A stretch of DNA of 64,000 nt from Candidatus Palauibacter soopunensis (GTDB taxonomy: Bacteria > Gemmatimonadota > Gemmatimonadetes > Palauibacterales > Palauibacteraceae), in NCBI RefSeq assembly GCF_947581735.1, contig NZ_CANPVT010000008.1:337846-401845 (forward strand), given 5' to 3'. Below the pieces are notes generated by a model. The model made no database searches and was not told the DNA's origin. It saw nothing but the letters and a program-made list of their open reading frames with translations. This document shows positions 33,604-44,000 of this stretch, in pieces. Every line of letters starts with the position of its first letter. The stretch's first letter is position 1. The translations under genes were made by a program, and so were the position numbers.

Positions 33604-34590
33604 GTGAAAGCGATCTGGTACGAGACGACCGGTCCCGCGCGGGACGTGCTCCGGTTCGGGCAGCAGGACGCGCCCGCGCCGGCGGCGGGAGAAGTCCGGG
33701 TGCGGCTGGCCGTCTCGGGCGTGAATCCGTCGGACACCAAGCGGCGGGCCGGCTGGATCGGCCTGTCGATGCCTCACCCGCGCATCGTACCGCACTCGGA
33801 TGGGGCGGGGACGATCGATGCGGTGGGGGCGGGGGTGGACCGGGCCCGCATCGGCGAGCGCGTCTGGCTGTGGAACGCCCAGGGCGGCGCCCGTCCGTTC
33901 GGAACCGCGGCGGAGTACACGGCCGTGCCGGCGGCGCAGGCTGTGCCATTGCCGCACAACGCGTCCTTCGCGGACGGCGCGGGCCTCGGAGTGCCGGGTT
34001 GTACGGCGCACTACGCCGTGTACGGGGACGGGCCGGTGGGCGGAAGGCGGATCCTCGTGCAGGGAGGCGCCGGGGCCGTCGGCCACCTGGCAGTGCAGCT
34101 CGCCACGCTGGGCGGCGCCGAAGTCATCGCTACGGTGAGCAGCGCCGCCAAGGCGGAGGTCGCGCGGGGCGGCGGCGCGAGGCACGCGATCGACTACGGG
34201 CGGGAGGACGTCGCCCGCCGGGTCCTCGACCTCACCGATGGGGAGGGCGTGGACCGCGTCATCGAGGTGGATCTCGCCGCGAACCTCGAGACGGACGTCG
34301 CGGTCGTGCGGGAGAACGGGACGATCGCGTCGTACTCGTCAACCTCCGGCCCGGAACTGCCGCTCGCCTACTATCCGCTCGCCTTCAAGGACCTGCGCAT
34401 CCATTTCGTGCAGGGATACCTGCTGCCGCCCGCCGCCCGCCGCGCGGCGGTCCGGGACCTCACCACCTGGCTCACCGCCGGACAACTGGACGTGCGGATC
34501 GCCGCCACCGTCCCCCTCGCGGAGACGGCGTCCGCGCACGAGGCCCTGGAGTCCGGCCGCGCGGACGGGAAGATCCTCGTCGAGATCTAG
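33604..34590 (+). CDS. NADPH:quinone reductase-type medium-chain dehydrogenase
   Basis: The 328-residue protein belongs to the zinc-free quinone oxidoreductase branch of the MDR superfamily. It has VSGVNPSDTKRRAG near the start, the nucleotide-binding VQGGAGAVGHLAVQLA (about 148-165), and the C-terminal AHEALESGRADGKILVEI. No structural zinc cysteine cluster is present. It starts at GTG 33604, eight bases after GGGAG. It diverges from the SDR gene over about 205 bases, in which I see no clear regulatory site. Likely substrate: quinones or other enones, with NADPH. Confidence 0.9.
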   Translation: MKAIWYETTGPARDVLRFGQQDAPAPAAGEVRVRLAVSGVNPSDTKRRAGWIGLSMPHPRIVPHSDGAGTIDAVGAGVDRARIGERVWLWNAQGGARPFGTAAEYTAVPAAQAVPLPHNASFADGAGLGVPGCTAHYAVYGDGPVGGRRILVQGGAGAVGHLAVQLATLGGAEVIATVSSAAKAEVARGGGARHAIDYGREDVARRVLDLTDGEGVDRVIEVDLAANLETDVAVVRENGTIASYSSTSGPELPLAYYPLAFKDLRIHFVQGYLLPPAARRAAVRDLTTWLTAGQLDVRIAATVPLAETASAHEALESGRADGKILVEI

Positions 34591-34630
34591 CCGCCCCTGT
34601 CAGAGCCTCGCTGTGTTCGAGCGGGTCTCG

Positions 34631-36304
34631 CTACTGCACTCGTTCGAAGCTCAGGTCCCAGACGCGTCCCTGGCTCAGGCTCGCCCGCGTGACCCGGCCG
34701 GTCTCGTCGCGGCGGAAGATGAACGTGCTGCCTCCCTGCCTGAACGCATCGGGATACACCGGCGTCAGCGATGGTCCGTCCCCGTACCGGTCCCTCAACA
34801 CGAGGCCGCCGTCTTCGACCTCGACCCAGTAGGTGACTTCCGCCTCGTCGCTGTGGTAGGCCCCCACGTAGGCGGCCAACTCCGACGCGGTGGGATCGAA
34901 ACCTTCCACGGGTTCGATCCTCACGTCGTCGGCGACCGGCGTGTCCATGGTCGCCCCGGGCCTCGCTCCGTCGCCGGCCGGCGCGTCAAAGGCGATGGAA
35001 ACGCCCGCCGGAGAGGCGAACTCGGTCTCGCTCATGGCGGCGAGGGACATCCCGCCCGGTCCCATGCCCAGGCGGAGCGAGGCGCCGTCCGCCGTCAGCT
35101 CCATGAACTGACCCGTGCGGGTGTCGCGGTATCCGCCGGCGAACGCGGCGACGCGGGCCGGATCGACGTCTGCACCCGCCGGATCCTCGGACGCCTCTTC
35201 GCTGACCGCGTCGCCGAGGTAGAGTTCGGCCACCGCCCGGGCGAGCCCGCCCGGGTTGGCCTCGCCCACGTTGCACATCACCGACACCGCGAGCCCGTGG
35301 TCCGGGAAGCGCGTGAGGAACCCCCGGTACGCCGCGGTTCCTCCTGAATGCTGGACCTCGCGCACGCCCTTGTACTCGCCGACGAAGAGTCCGCCCGCGT
35401 AGCTGATCTGCCGGCCCGAGTCGAGCATCCCCTGCTCATGCATGAGCCGGATGAACTCGGGGCCGCCGACGTCGCCGGTGTCGAGGTTGCGGGTGAACTT
35501 GAGAAGGTCGCCGACGGTCGTGAGCAGACCGCCGTTTCCGTGCACGTTCTCGAACGGCATCAGCATGTGCCATTCGCCGTCGTCGCCGCGCCGGTATCCG
35601 ATCGAGCGCTCCTCGACGATCTCCGTGAAATCGTCGCGCCACTGCGTCTTCGTCATGCCGAGGGGGCCGAAGATCCGCTCCTGCGAGAACTCGTCGAAGG
35701 TCTGTCCGCTCACCCGCTCCACGAGCATCGCCTGGAGGTTGTAGCCGGTGTTCGTGTACGAGTAGTAGCGGCCCGGCTCATAGTTGAGGGCACGCTGGCG
35801 GCTCGCGATGTCGAGCGCGTGCTTGTGCGTGTGGATCCGGGTCGTCCGCGCCCAGCCGTGGATGCCGGCGACGGACCCCCAGTCGCGGAGCCCGCTCGTG
35901 TGATGGATGAGCATCCGCACCGTGATGGGTTCGCCGTAGTCGGGCATCTCGGGGAAGTACTCCCGGATGTCGTCGTCGAGGTCGATGCTTCCGTCCAGCG
36001 CGAGCAGGATCGTCGCCGCCGCGGTGAACTGCTTCGAGACCGAGCCCGGCTCGAACACGGTCTCCGGCGTGTTCGGCAGGTCCCACTCGAGGTTCGCCAT
36101 GCCGTAGGCGCGGGCCATGACCTGCTGCCCATCCCGCGAGACCGCGAAGGCGCACCCGGGGCCGTCCGAAGCGCTGTAGTCCGCGAATACGGCGTCGAGC
36201 GCCCCGAGTTCGACGGCCCCCGCGGACGAATCGTCGCCGCCTGTGTCCGCGCAGGCAATTCCCGCGGCGAGGGGAAGGATGAGGGTCCAGAGTCGTGTCT
36301 TCAT
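34631..36304 (-). CDS. Class C beta-lactamase-related serine hydrolase, lipoprotein (copy A)
   Basis: The 557-residue protein has the penicillin-binding-protein fold active site: Ser88-x2-Lys91 (PGSVSKQF), Tyr183-x-Asn185 (YSYTNTGYN) and an HxG motif in VQHSGGTAAYRG. A lipobox at Cys18 (GIAC) anchors it in the periplasm. A C-terminal beta-rich domain (about 390-557) ends ASLSQGRVWDLSFERVQ. Family members are D-aminopeptidases, esterases or carboxypeptidases, and few are true beta-lactamases. It aligns without gaps with the next gene at roughly 80 percent identity by eye. The 168-base gap between the copies shows no distinct feature. Confidence 0.9.
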   Translation of the reverse strand: MKTRLWTLILPLAAGIACADTGGDDSSAGAVELGALDAVFADYSASDGPGCAFAVSRDGQQVMARAYGMANLEWDLPNTPETVFEPGSVSKQFTAAATILLALDGSIDLDDDIREYFPEMPDYGEPITVRMLIHHTSGLRDWGSVAGIHGWARTTRIHTHKHALDIASRQRALNYEPGRYYSYTNTGYNLQAMLVERVSGQTFDEFSQERIFGPLGMTKTQWRDDFTEIVEERSIGYRRGDDGEWHMLMPFENVHGNGGLLTTVGDLLKFTRNLDTGDVGGPEFIRLMHEQGMLDSGRQISYAGGLFVGEYKGVREVQHSGGTAAYRGFLTRFPDHGLAVSVMCNVGEANPGGLARAVAELYLGDAVSEEASEDPAGADVDPARVAAFAGGYRDTRTGQFMELTADGASLRLGMGPGGMSLAAMSETEFASPAGVSIAFDAPAGDGARPGATMDTPVADDVRIEPVEGFDPTASELAAYVGAYHSDEAEVTYWVEVEDGGLVLRDRYGDGPSLTPVYPDAFRQGGSTFIFRRDETGRVTRASLSQGRVWDLSFERVQ

Positions 36305-36472
36305 CGTCTTCCTCCTGACTGAATGGCGGCACGCACCGTTTCGTCGCCGGCCGCAGCCGTCCGCGCAGCCGGAAGTGCAATGTCGGCACCCGCACCCGCC
36401 CCGTCGAGATCCGGCGTCGAGCCGCGCCCGCGCACGAGGCGGGCGCCGCCGGCCGCGCCCCCCCGTCCCGGT

Positions 36473-38146
36473 CTATTCCACTCGCTCGAAGCGGAGGTCC
36501 CAGACCCGTCCCTCGCTCAGACTTGCCTGCGAAACCCGGCCGGTCTCGTCGCGTCGGAAGATGAACGTGCGGGACTCCTGGCTGAACGCATCGGGATACA
36601 GCGGTTCAAGCGCGGCGCCGTCCCCGTACCGATCCCGAAACATGAGCCGCCCGTCCTCGACCTCGAACCAGTACGTCACTTCGGCTTCATCGCTGCGGTA
36701 GGCTCCCACGTATGCGGCCAGGTCGGTCGCCGTCGGCTCAAACGGGCCGACGGGCTCGATCCGCACTCCGTCCGCGGCGGGCATGTCCATGACGCCGGGA
36801 GGACGTTCGCCCGCGCTCGCGGGACCCTCGAACGCGATGGATACGCCCGTGGCCGAGGCGAACCCGGTTTCGCTGGTGGCCGCGAGCGGCGGCCCGCCGG
36901 GTCCTCCGCCCATGAGCAGAGATGAACCGTCCGCGGTCAGCTCCAGATACTGTCCCGTTCGCGTATCCCGATATCCGCCGGCGAAGGCGGCGACGTCCGC
37001 GGGATCGACATCCACCCCTGTCGCATCGGCCCGAGGCTCCTCGGCCATCGCGTCCGCGAGGTAGAGTTCCGCCACCTGGCGGACGAGTCCGCGCGAGTCG
37101 GCTTCGGCCACGTTGCACATCAGGGACACCGCCACACCGTGATCCGGATAGCGTGTGAGGAAAGCCCGGTACGCGGCCGTCGAACCGCCGTGCGACACCT
37201 CGCGCACGCCCTTGTATTCGCCCACGCGAAGCCCGCCCGCATAGCCGGTCTTCCACCCCGAGTCGAGCGTGCCCTCCTCGTGCATGAGACGGACGAATTC
37301 CGGCCCGCCGACCTCGCCGGTGTCGAGATTGCGCGTAAAGCGGAGAAGGTCCCCCACGGTCGTGAGCAGGCCGCCGTTGCCGTGGACGTTCTCGAACGGC
37401 ATCAGCATGTGCCATTCGCCGTCCTCGCCGCGCCGGTAACCGATGGAGCGCTCGTCCACGATCTCGGTGAAATCGTCCCGCCACTGCGTCTTCGTCATCC
37501 CGAGGGGGCGAAAGATCCGCTCCTGCGAGAACTCGTCGAAGGTCTGGCCCGTCACCCGCTCGATGAGCATCGCCTGGAGGTTGTATCCGGTATTCGTGTA
37601 CGAGTAGTAGCGGCCCGGCTCGTAGTTCAGGGCGCGCTGGCGGCTCGCGATGTCGAGCGCGTGCTTGTGCGAGTGGACCCGGCTCCAGCGCGGCCAGCCC
37701 TGGATGGCGGCGACCGAACCCCAGTCGCGAAGCCCGCTCGTATGGTGGATCAGCATCCGCACGGTGACGGCTTCGCCGTAGTCGGGCATCTCGGGGAAGT
37801 ACTCCCGGATGTCGTCGTCGAGATCGATCCGTCCATCCAGGGCGAGCAGAATCGTGGCCGCGGCGGTGAACTGCTTCGAGACGGAGCCCGGCTCGAACAC
37901 GGTTTCCGGAGTGTTCGGGATGTGCCACTCCAGATCCGCCATCCCGTAGGCGCGCGACATGACCTGCTGCCCGTCCCGTGAAACGGCGAATGCACACCCC
38001 GGCCCTTCGGAGCCGGCGAAGTCCGCGAAGATCGCGTCGAGGGCCGTCAGTTCGGGAGTGCCCTCCGGAGGGCCTCCGGGGTTCGCGCCCGCGCAGGCGA
38101 GCCCTGCGGCGGTCGGGAGGATCAGTGTCCAAAGCGGTGTCTTCAT
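36473..38146 (-). CDS. Class C beta-lactamase-related serine hydrolase, lipoprotein (copy B)
   Basis: This is a same-length (557-residue) paralogue of the neighbouring hydrolase, with the same SVSK, YTN and lipobox (Cys18) motifs. The HxG segment differs: SHGGSTAAYRA in place of QHSGGTAAYRG, which lies at the active-site edge and could alter substrate choice. The two genes arose by tandem duplication; divergence is spread over both domains. It precedes copy A in the direction of transcription and follows the CapA-type gene by 45 bases, so all three may be one transcript. Confidence 0.9.
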   Translation of the reverse strand: MKTPLWTLILPTAAGLACAGANPGGPPEGTPELTALDAIFADFAGSEGPGCAFAVSRDGQQVMSRAYGMADLEWHIPNTPETVFEPGSVSKQFTAAATILLALDGRIDLDDDIREYFPEMPDYGEAVTVRMLIHHTSGLRDWGSVAAIQGWPRWSRVHSHKHALDIASRQRALNYEPGRYYSYTNTGYNLQAMLIERVTGQTFDEFSQERIFRPLGMTKTQWRDDFTEIVDERSIGYRRGEDGEWHMLMPFENVHGNGGLLTTVGDLLRFTRNLDTGEVGGPEFVRLMHEEGTLDSGWKTGYAGGLRVGEYKGVREVSHGGSTAAYRAFLTRYPDHGVAVSLMCNVAEADSRGLVRQVAELYLADAMAEEPRADATGVDVDPADVAAFAGGYRDTRTGQYLELTADGSSLLMGGGPGGPPLAATSETGFASATGVSIAFEGPASAGERPPGVMDMPAADGVRIEPVGPFEPTATDLAAYVGAYRSDEAEVTYWFEVEDGRLMFRDRYGDGAALEPLYPDAFSQESRTFIFRRDETGRVSQASLSEGRVWDLRFERVE

Positions 38147-38191
38147 CGTTCTACTCCCCGACGGAGGTCCCGGAAACGGAGTGGCCGGATC

Positions 38192-39421
38192 TCAGCGCGA
38201 GACATCGATGACTCCGGCGTTTCCTTCGATGCGCAGTGTGGTCCCCAACCCCGCCGAGCGCGCGCGGATGTCCTCGAGCAGGGTGCGGGCGGCTTCGCCT
38301 TCGAGCGGATACGGCTGGGACAGGGCGTCTCCGCGCCCCGCGATGGGGAGCACGTCCAGCCGCGTGACGCCCTCCGCGCTCAGGTGCAGCCGGACCGCGA
38401 TGTTGTCCATCCAGTAATCGTGCCCATGCCCGAAGATGAAGTTCCCCATCGAGTAGACGACCGGCTTGCCGTCGCGAACCTCGATCCCGCGCGGGACGTG
38501 GGGATGGTGTCCGAGGATGGCGTCCGCGCCCGCGTCGAGGACGTCGTGCGCAAAATCCCGCATGCCCGGGTGCACGTCCTGGCTGTTCTCGATCCCCCAG
38601 TGGAAGCTCACCGCGACGAAATCGACCCGGTCGCGTACGCGGGCGATGTCTTCCCGAATCAGGAGCGGGTCCATGGGGACGACCCCCGACTGGCTCGGCG
38701 TCGCGAATGAGGACCCTCCGTCGTTCACGAACTGCGCGTACGCGAGGAACGCGACACGGAGCCCGCCGCGCTCGATGATCCAGGGTCGGCGGGCGTCGGC
38801 GAGGTCGCGTCCCGTACCCGCGTGGCCCACTCCCGCCCGGCGCAGGTGATGGATGGTGTCGAGCAGTCCTTCGCCTTCGGCGTCGAGCGAATGATTGTTC
38901 GCCGTCGCCACCACGTCGATTCCCGCCCAGGCGAGGGCGTCGGCGAAGGCCGAGGGCGTGCGGAAGGCGCCGCTCCAGCGGGCGTCGTCCGAGAGCGGCG
39001 TCTCCAGGTTGGCGAAGGCGATGTCCGCGTCGCGCAGAAGGTCGGCCGCGCCGTGAAACGGATAGCGCGCCTCTTCCTGCCCATCCTCGAACGAGAGGCC
39101 GTAGTGATGGGCGCGAAGGTGGTGCGCGTCTTCCGTGATCAGGGTCGTGTCGAGCGCCGCTTCGAGAACGTCGCGGGAGTCCTGTGTCGCGGCGTAGGGC
39201 ACGCGGATCCAGCCGTCGCCGCGGTGCCAGAGCACGTTGCTGCGGCCGGACGGGGCCGCGTCGTAGTACATGGCCGGGGGCTTCGTCGCCCGCGACCATT
39301 CGATGTCTCCGACCGCGACGATTGTAATCTGTTGACCGATAACAGGTTGTGGTACCACGGCCGCCACGGCCAAGCCCGCCGCCAGGAACGTGCGGACGAC
39401 GTAGTCTCGAAATGCGGGCAT
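38192..39421 (-). CDS. CapA-type calcineurin-like phosphoesterase-fold protein
   Basis: The 409-residue protein has a signal peptide (AAGLAVAAVVPQPVIGQ) and the CapA/PgsA family motifs in order: VGDIEWS, FANLETPLSDD, DVVATANNHSLDAEGEGLLDT, VSFHWGIE, GHHPHVPRGIE and YSMGNFIFG. These residues form the dimetal centre of the calcineurin-like fold. Family members take part in poly-gamma-glutamate capsule export or act as periplasmic phosphatases. No capBC genes are near, so a capsule role is not shown. It is exported. Confidence 0.88.
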   Translation of the reverse strand: MPAFRDYVVRTFLAAGLAVAAVVPQPVIGQQITIVAVGDIEWSRATKPPAMYYDAAPSGRSNVLWHRGDGWIRVPYAATQDSRDVLEAALDTTLITEDAHHLRAHHYGLSFEDGQEEARYPFHGAADLLRDADIAFANLETPLSDDARWSGAFRTPSAFADALAWAGIDVVATANNHSLDAEGEGLLDTIHHLRRAGVGHAGTGRDLADARRPWIIERGGLRVAFLAYAQFVNDGGSSFATPSQSGVVPMDPLLIREDIARVRDRVDFVAVSFHWGIENSQDVHPGMRDFAHDVLDAGADAILGHHPHVPRGIEVRDGKPVVYSMGNFIFGHGHDYWMDNIAVRLHLSAEGVTRLDVLPIAGRGDALSQPYPLEGEAARTLLEDIRARSAGLGTTLRIEGNAGVIDVSR

Positions 39422-39442
39422 AGGGCGTCTCCGGTTGCGGGA

Positions 39443-40867
39443 CTACTCGGTCGGCGCCGCGGCCAGGATCTCGGCGGGATCCAGCGCGCGTCCGGCGCGC
39501 ACGACGGTCCGGATGCGCCTCGTGTTGCGGATATCCTCGAGAGGGTCCGCTTCGAGCAGTACGAGATCGGCCTCCAGCCCCGCCTCGACCGCGCCGCGGT
39601 TCTCCTCCTCCTTCAGAATCCGCGCGTTCTCGAGCGTGGCGGCGGACAGGACGTCCCGCGCCGGCATGCCGGCTTCGACGAGGAACTCCATCTCGTGGTG
39701 CAGCGAGGCGCCCGGCGCGACCTGCGGCTCCGGGGCGTCGGTCCCGACGAGCAGCCGCACGCCGGCGTCATGCAGCATGCCGGTGAGCCGCAGGTATTTC
39801 TCCCACGTCCCCTCGCGCACCGAGACCGGGGCCGCGCCCCAGTCCAGGCTGCGCCGCTCCCGGTCCTTGTCCCAGAACGCCTTGAGGCGGGCCGGCATGG
39901 GATCGTGGTCGGGGTGTCCGTAGACCTCCGGGAGGTCCATGAAGAGGAGCGTGCCCCAGAAGACCATGAGCGTCGGGTCGACGCGCGCGCCGTGCTCGGC
40001 GATGACGTCGATGAGGCGGCGCGCCTCGTCCGAGTCGAGGTTGATCGAGTGGCGGTCGTCGGGGTCGTCGAGGAGGAAATTGGACACGGTGTAGATGTGC
40101 TCGATGCAGTCGAGTCCATCGCGAACGGCATCCGCCGTGTGATAGTCGAGGAGGTGCCCGCTCACGACGAGACCGTGTTCGTGGCCGGCCTCGATCACGC
40201 GGCGCCCGACGTCGCGCCCGGCGCCGACATAGAGCTTGAGCGTCTTCACGCCCCACGCCGCCATGTCCGCCACGAAGGGGTCCACGTCGGCCGGGGTCGC
40301 CAGATGCCAGCCGACGTCGGGATGCCACGGCGGGTTGCCGTCAATGAGGAAGCTGCAGCGGAAGACGTTCGGGGAGATCTCCGGGTGGTCGTCGGCGTAA
40401 CGTTCGACGAGGCGCTGGGCCGGGACGTTGTCTCCCGTGCTCCGGATCGAGGTCACTCCGTGTCCGAGGTAGAAGGGCAGGACTTCGTCCCCGGTCATGT
40501 GCGACTGGTAAAGGATGTGAGTGACGTGGACGTGCGCGTCGATGAGTCCGGGGAGGACGAAGAGGCCGGCCCCGTCGATGCGCGTCGCGCCCGCCGCGGC
40601 GTCGGAATCGGCATTCAACTCGGCGCCGGGGGCGACGGCTTCGATGCGGCCGGCCCGGACGAGGACGCTCGTGTCCGGGCGCATGGCGCGGGCGCGGACG
40701 TCGAAGACGCTGGCCCGGTCGATGAGGAGCGGAGGAGCCGGCCCGGCCGCGTCGCCGGTCGCCGACGCCCGTGCCGCCGGCCGGTCGTCCGCGCCGCAGC
40801 CGAGGGCGAGCCCGGCGCCGGCCAGCGTGGCGCCCCGCACGAAGTCGCGGCGGTCGACGGCGGCCAC
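39443..40867 (-). CDS. Metal-dependent amidohydrolase with Tat signal
   Basis: The 474-residue protein has a twin-arginine signal with lipobox (VDRRDFVRGATLAGAGLALGC) and an imidazolonepropionase-like amidohydrolase domain: VLPGLIDAHVHVTHIL provides the HxH, and SGHLLDYH, IEHIYT and LLVGTDAPEPQVAPGASLHHEME follow. The GTG at 40867 is the only in-frame start before the Tat motif; a stop codon lies just upstream. It ends 22 bases before the CapA-type gene. It probably hydrolyses an amide or cyclic amide in the periplasm; substrate unknown. Confidence 0.88.
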   Translation of the reverse strand: MAAVDRRDFVRGATLAGAGLALGCGADDRPAARASATGDAAGPAPPLLIDRASVFDVRARAMRPDTSVLVRAGRIEAVAPGAELNADSDAAAGATRIDGAGLFVLPGLIDAHVHVTHILYQSHMTGDEVLPFYLGHGVTSIRSTGDNVPAQRLVERYADDHPEISPNVFRCSFLIDGNPPWHPDVGWHLATPADVDPFVADMAAWGVKTLKLYVGAGRDVGRRVIEAGHEHGLVVSGHLLDYHTADAVRDGLDCIEHIYTVSNFLLDDPDDRHSINLDSDEARRLIDVIAEHGARVDPTLMVFWGTLLFMDLPEVYGHPDHDPMPARLKAFWDKDRERRSLDWGAAPVSVREGTWEKYLRLTGMLHDAGVRLLVGTDAPEPQVAPGASLHHEMEFLVEAGMPARDVLSAATLENARILKEEENRGAVEAGLEADLVLLEADPLEDIRNTRRIRTVVRAGRALDPAEILAAAPTE

Positions 40868-41001
40868 GGACGGCTACGCGGAGACGAAGCGGTACAGGAG
40901 GGTCATTTCTGAGGATCGTCCGCGGCACTCGGCGGCGTCAAGCAGTGCACCGTTCAGGCGAAGTTGATAGCGCGTTGCGTTCGCGGCGATAGGTTGTGTC
41001 C

Positions 41002-44000
41002 ATGCCCGCGCCTCGTGCCCGCTTCATCGTCTCCCCAACCGCCGCCGTGCGCTTCGACGCCGCGCGGAAATGGCTCGAACGGCAACCCTCCGCGGCGGGC
41101 GTGACGGTCATCGGCGAGACGCTGTCGGGGCCCCACGAACTGCTCCTCCGCGAAGCTCGCACGGCCGGCGCCGCGATGGGATGGCGCCGCACCACGCTGC
41201 GCCTCCTGGCCCGCGAGATCGCGCTCTCGCGGCTCGCTTCCGATGGCAGGGCGATCGGCGATGCGGTGGCCCGCGACGCCATCGCGGCGCGGGCGCTGGC
41301 GGGGCTCGATCGCCGGAAACTCGGGCGGCTGGCGGCGGTGTCGGACACGCCCGGCTTCGTTCGCGCCGTGGGGCGGGCGGTGGAGACGCTCCGCATGGCG
41401 GGCATCACGCCGTCCGAAATCGCCCCCGTCGACGCGGATCTCGCCACCTTCTCCGAAGCGGTCGAGGCGGTATGGACGACGGTGGGGCTGACGGATCGAG
41501 CCGGCGTGTTCGAGGCCGCGTTGTCGACGCTCGATGATCCGGACGCCCGGCCGCGCGTCGTGGGCGACCGTTGCCTGATTCTCGACGCCCGGATCTGGAC
41601 GGAACTGGAGGGCCGGTTCGTCGCGGCCCTCATCGGGCGAGGTTGCGAGTTGCTTGCCACCGTGCCCGAAGGCGATGACCGCACGCGGAGGGCGCTGGAA
41701 GAGGCGGGCGCGCGCCTCGACGATCCGCCCAGTACCGATGGGGCCGCCATTGGGGCGATCGCGCGCCTTCACGCGCACCTCTTCGGCCCGGCGCCGTCCG
41801 AGTCCGCGGCGGACGATGCCGTCACCGTGTTCTCCGCTCCCGGCGAGGGCCGGGAAACGGTGGAAATCGCCCGGAGACTCACCTCGCTCGCCGAGGCCGG
41901 AACACTCTTCGATCGGTGCGCGATCCTGCTCCGGCAGCCCGAGGACTATCGGCCATATCTGGAAGAGGCTCTCAATCGCGCGGGGATCCGCCCCTGGTTC
42001 GCGGGCGGCGTGCGGCGCCCGGACCCGGCGGGCCGGGCCTTCCTGGCTCTTCTCCGTTGCCGGGCCGAAGACTACTCGGCGCTTCGCTTTTCGGAGTACG
42101 TGTCGATCGGCGAGGTGCCGGACGAGGGAGAGGACGCGGAACGGGTGCCGCGACGCTGGGAGCAACTGCTGGTCGACGCGGCCGTCGTCGGCAGCCTGGA
42201 TCGGTGGGAGCGGCGACTCGCTGGTCATGCCGCGGAACTCGAGTTCAAGCGAGACGCGCTGGAGGCGGAGGACGGCGAAGACCCGCGTCTCGCAAGGATC
42301 GATGGGATGCGGGCCAATCTCACCTCCCTCCGGGAGTACGTGCTGCCGCTGCTGTCGGAACTATCCGAACTGCCCGCGGAGGCCCGCTGGGAGAGCTGGC
42401 TGGCCGTGCTGGCCCCGCTCGCCACCCGCTCGCTTCGGCGGCCCGGCAACGTACTCTCCGCGTTGTCCGACCTCGCGCCGATGGGGCCTCTGGGTCCCGT
42501 GCGGCTGGACGAGGTCCTGCGCGTTCTCACGCCCCGACTCCTGGAGGTTTCCGAGCCGCCGCCCGCGAATCGCTACGGCCGCGTGTTCGTCGGGCCCATC
42601 GATGCGGCACGGGGGCTCGCCTTCGACGTCGTGTTCGTCCCCGGCATGGCCGAACGCCTTTTTCCTCCCAAGATCGGGGAAGACCCGATCCTCCTCGACG
42701 AGATGCGACGCCGGCTGGCGCCCGGCCGCCTCCCGACGAATCGGGACCGCGTTCAGCAGGAGCGGCTCGCCTTCCGGCTCGCGGTCGGGGCGGCACGGAA
42801 GCAGATCGTCCTCTCCTATCCGCGGATCGACGCCATGAAGACCCGGCCCCGGGTCCCCTCCTTCTATGCGCTCGAGGCGATTCATGCGGCGGAGGGCCGG
42901 CTGCCCGGGTTCGAGCAACTTCAACAGCGGGCGGAGGAAGTCTCCGATGCGCGGATCGGATGGCCGGCGCCGAAATCCCGAACGCAGGCGATCGACGAGG
43001 CCGAGTACGACCTGGCGGTGCTCGACGAACTCGACAGGCACGATCTTCGCGGAGAACGCGCGGTGAAGGCGGCGGGCCATCTCCTCCACTCGAACCCCCA
43101 CCTCGCGCGCGCCCTCCGCTTCCGTGCCTACCGCTGGGAGGTGCCGCGCTGGACGTGGGCGGACGGGCTCGTTCAACTCTCCGAGCGGGCGGCGGAAGCG
43201 CTGGCGGAACGGTCGCTCGGCGCGCGTCCCTATTCGGCGACGGCGCTGCAGCACTTCGCGGCGTGCCCCTACCGCTTCTATCTCCAGGCGATCCAGGGGC
43301 TGCGCCCGCGCGAGGAACCGGTCGGGATCGAGGCGCTCGACCCGCTGCAGCGGGGTTCCCTCGTGCACCAGGTCCAGTTCGAACTCCTGACCCGGCTCCA
43401 GGCCGAGAGCACGAAGGAGCGGCCCCTCCTGCCGGTGGGGCCGGAGAACGCCGTGCGGGTGTCCGAACTCCTGGAGGAGGTGCTCGAGAAGGTGGCGGGG
43501 GACTTTCGCGACGGTCTCGTCCCCGCGATCGATCGGGTGTGGGACGACGGCATCGAAGCGATCCGTCAGGACCTGCGGGAATGGCTGCAGCACGAGCGCG
43601 ACAGTAAGTCGCCGTTCGAGCCGTGGCGCTTCGAGCTTTCCTTCGGGCTCCCGCGGGATCCCAACCGCGACGCGCACTCCGTGGGCGAGCCCGTCGACCT
43701 CGGCGTCGGATTGAAGCTCCGCGGCGCGATCGATCTGATCGAGCGGACCCCGGCCGGGGTCCTGCGGGTTACCGACCACAAGACCGGCCGTTACCGGGCA
43801 AAGGCGGGAGCGACGATCCAGGGAGGCGAACTCCTGCAGCCGGTCCTCTACGCGCTCGCCGCCCAAACGCTGTTCCCGGACCAGCGCGTGGAATCGGGCC
43901 GGCTCTACTACTGCACGGCGGATGGCGAATTCCGGGATCACGTCGTGCCGCTCGACGACCGGGCGCTCGAGGCGGCGGGGATCCTGAGCGAGATCGTGAG

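Noticed and set aside
34591..34630. Possible terminator between the quinone reductase and serine hydrolase A
   Set aside because: No stem longer than a few base pairs could be drawn.
38192..39421. Capsule (poly-gamma-glutamate) locus around the CapA-type gene
   Set aside because: No ligase (CapB) or CapC gene is adjacent, so a capsule locus is not supported.
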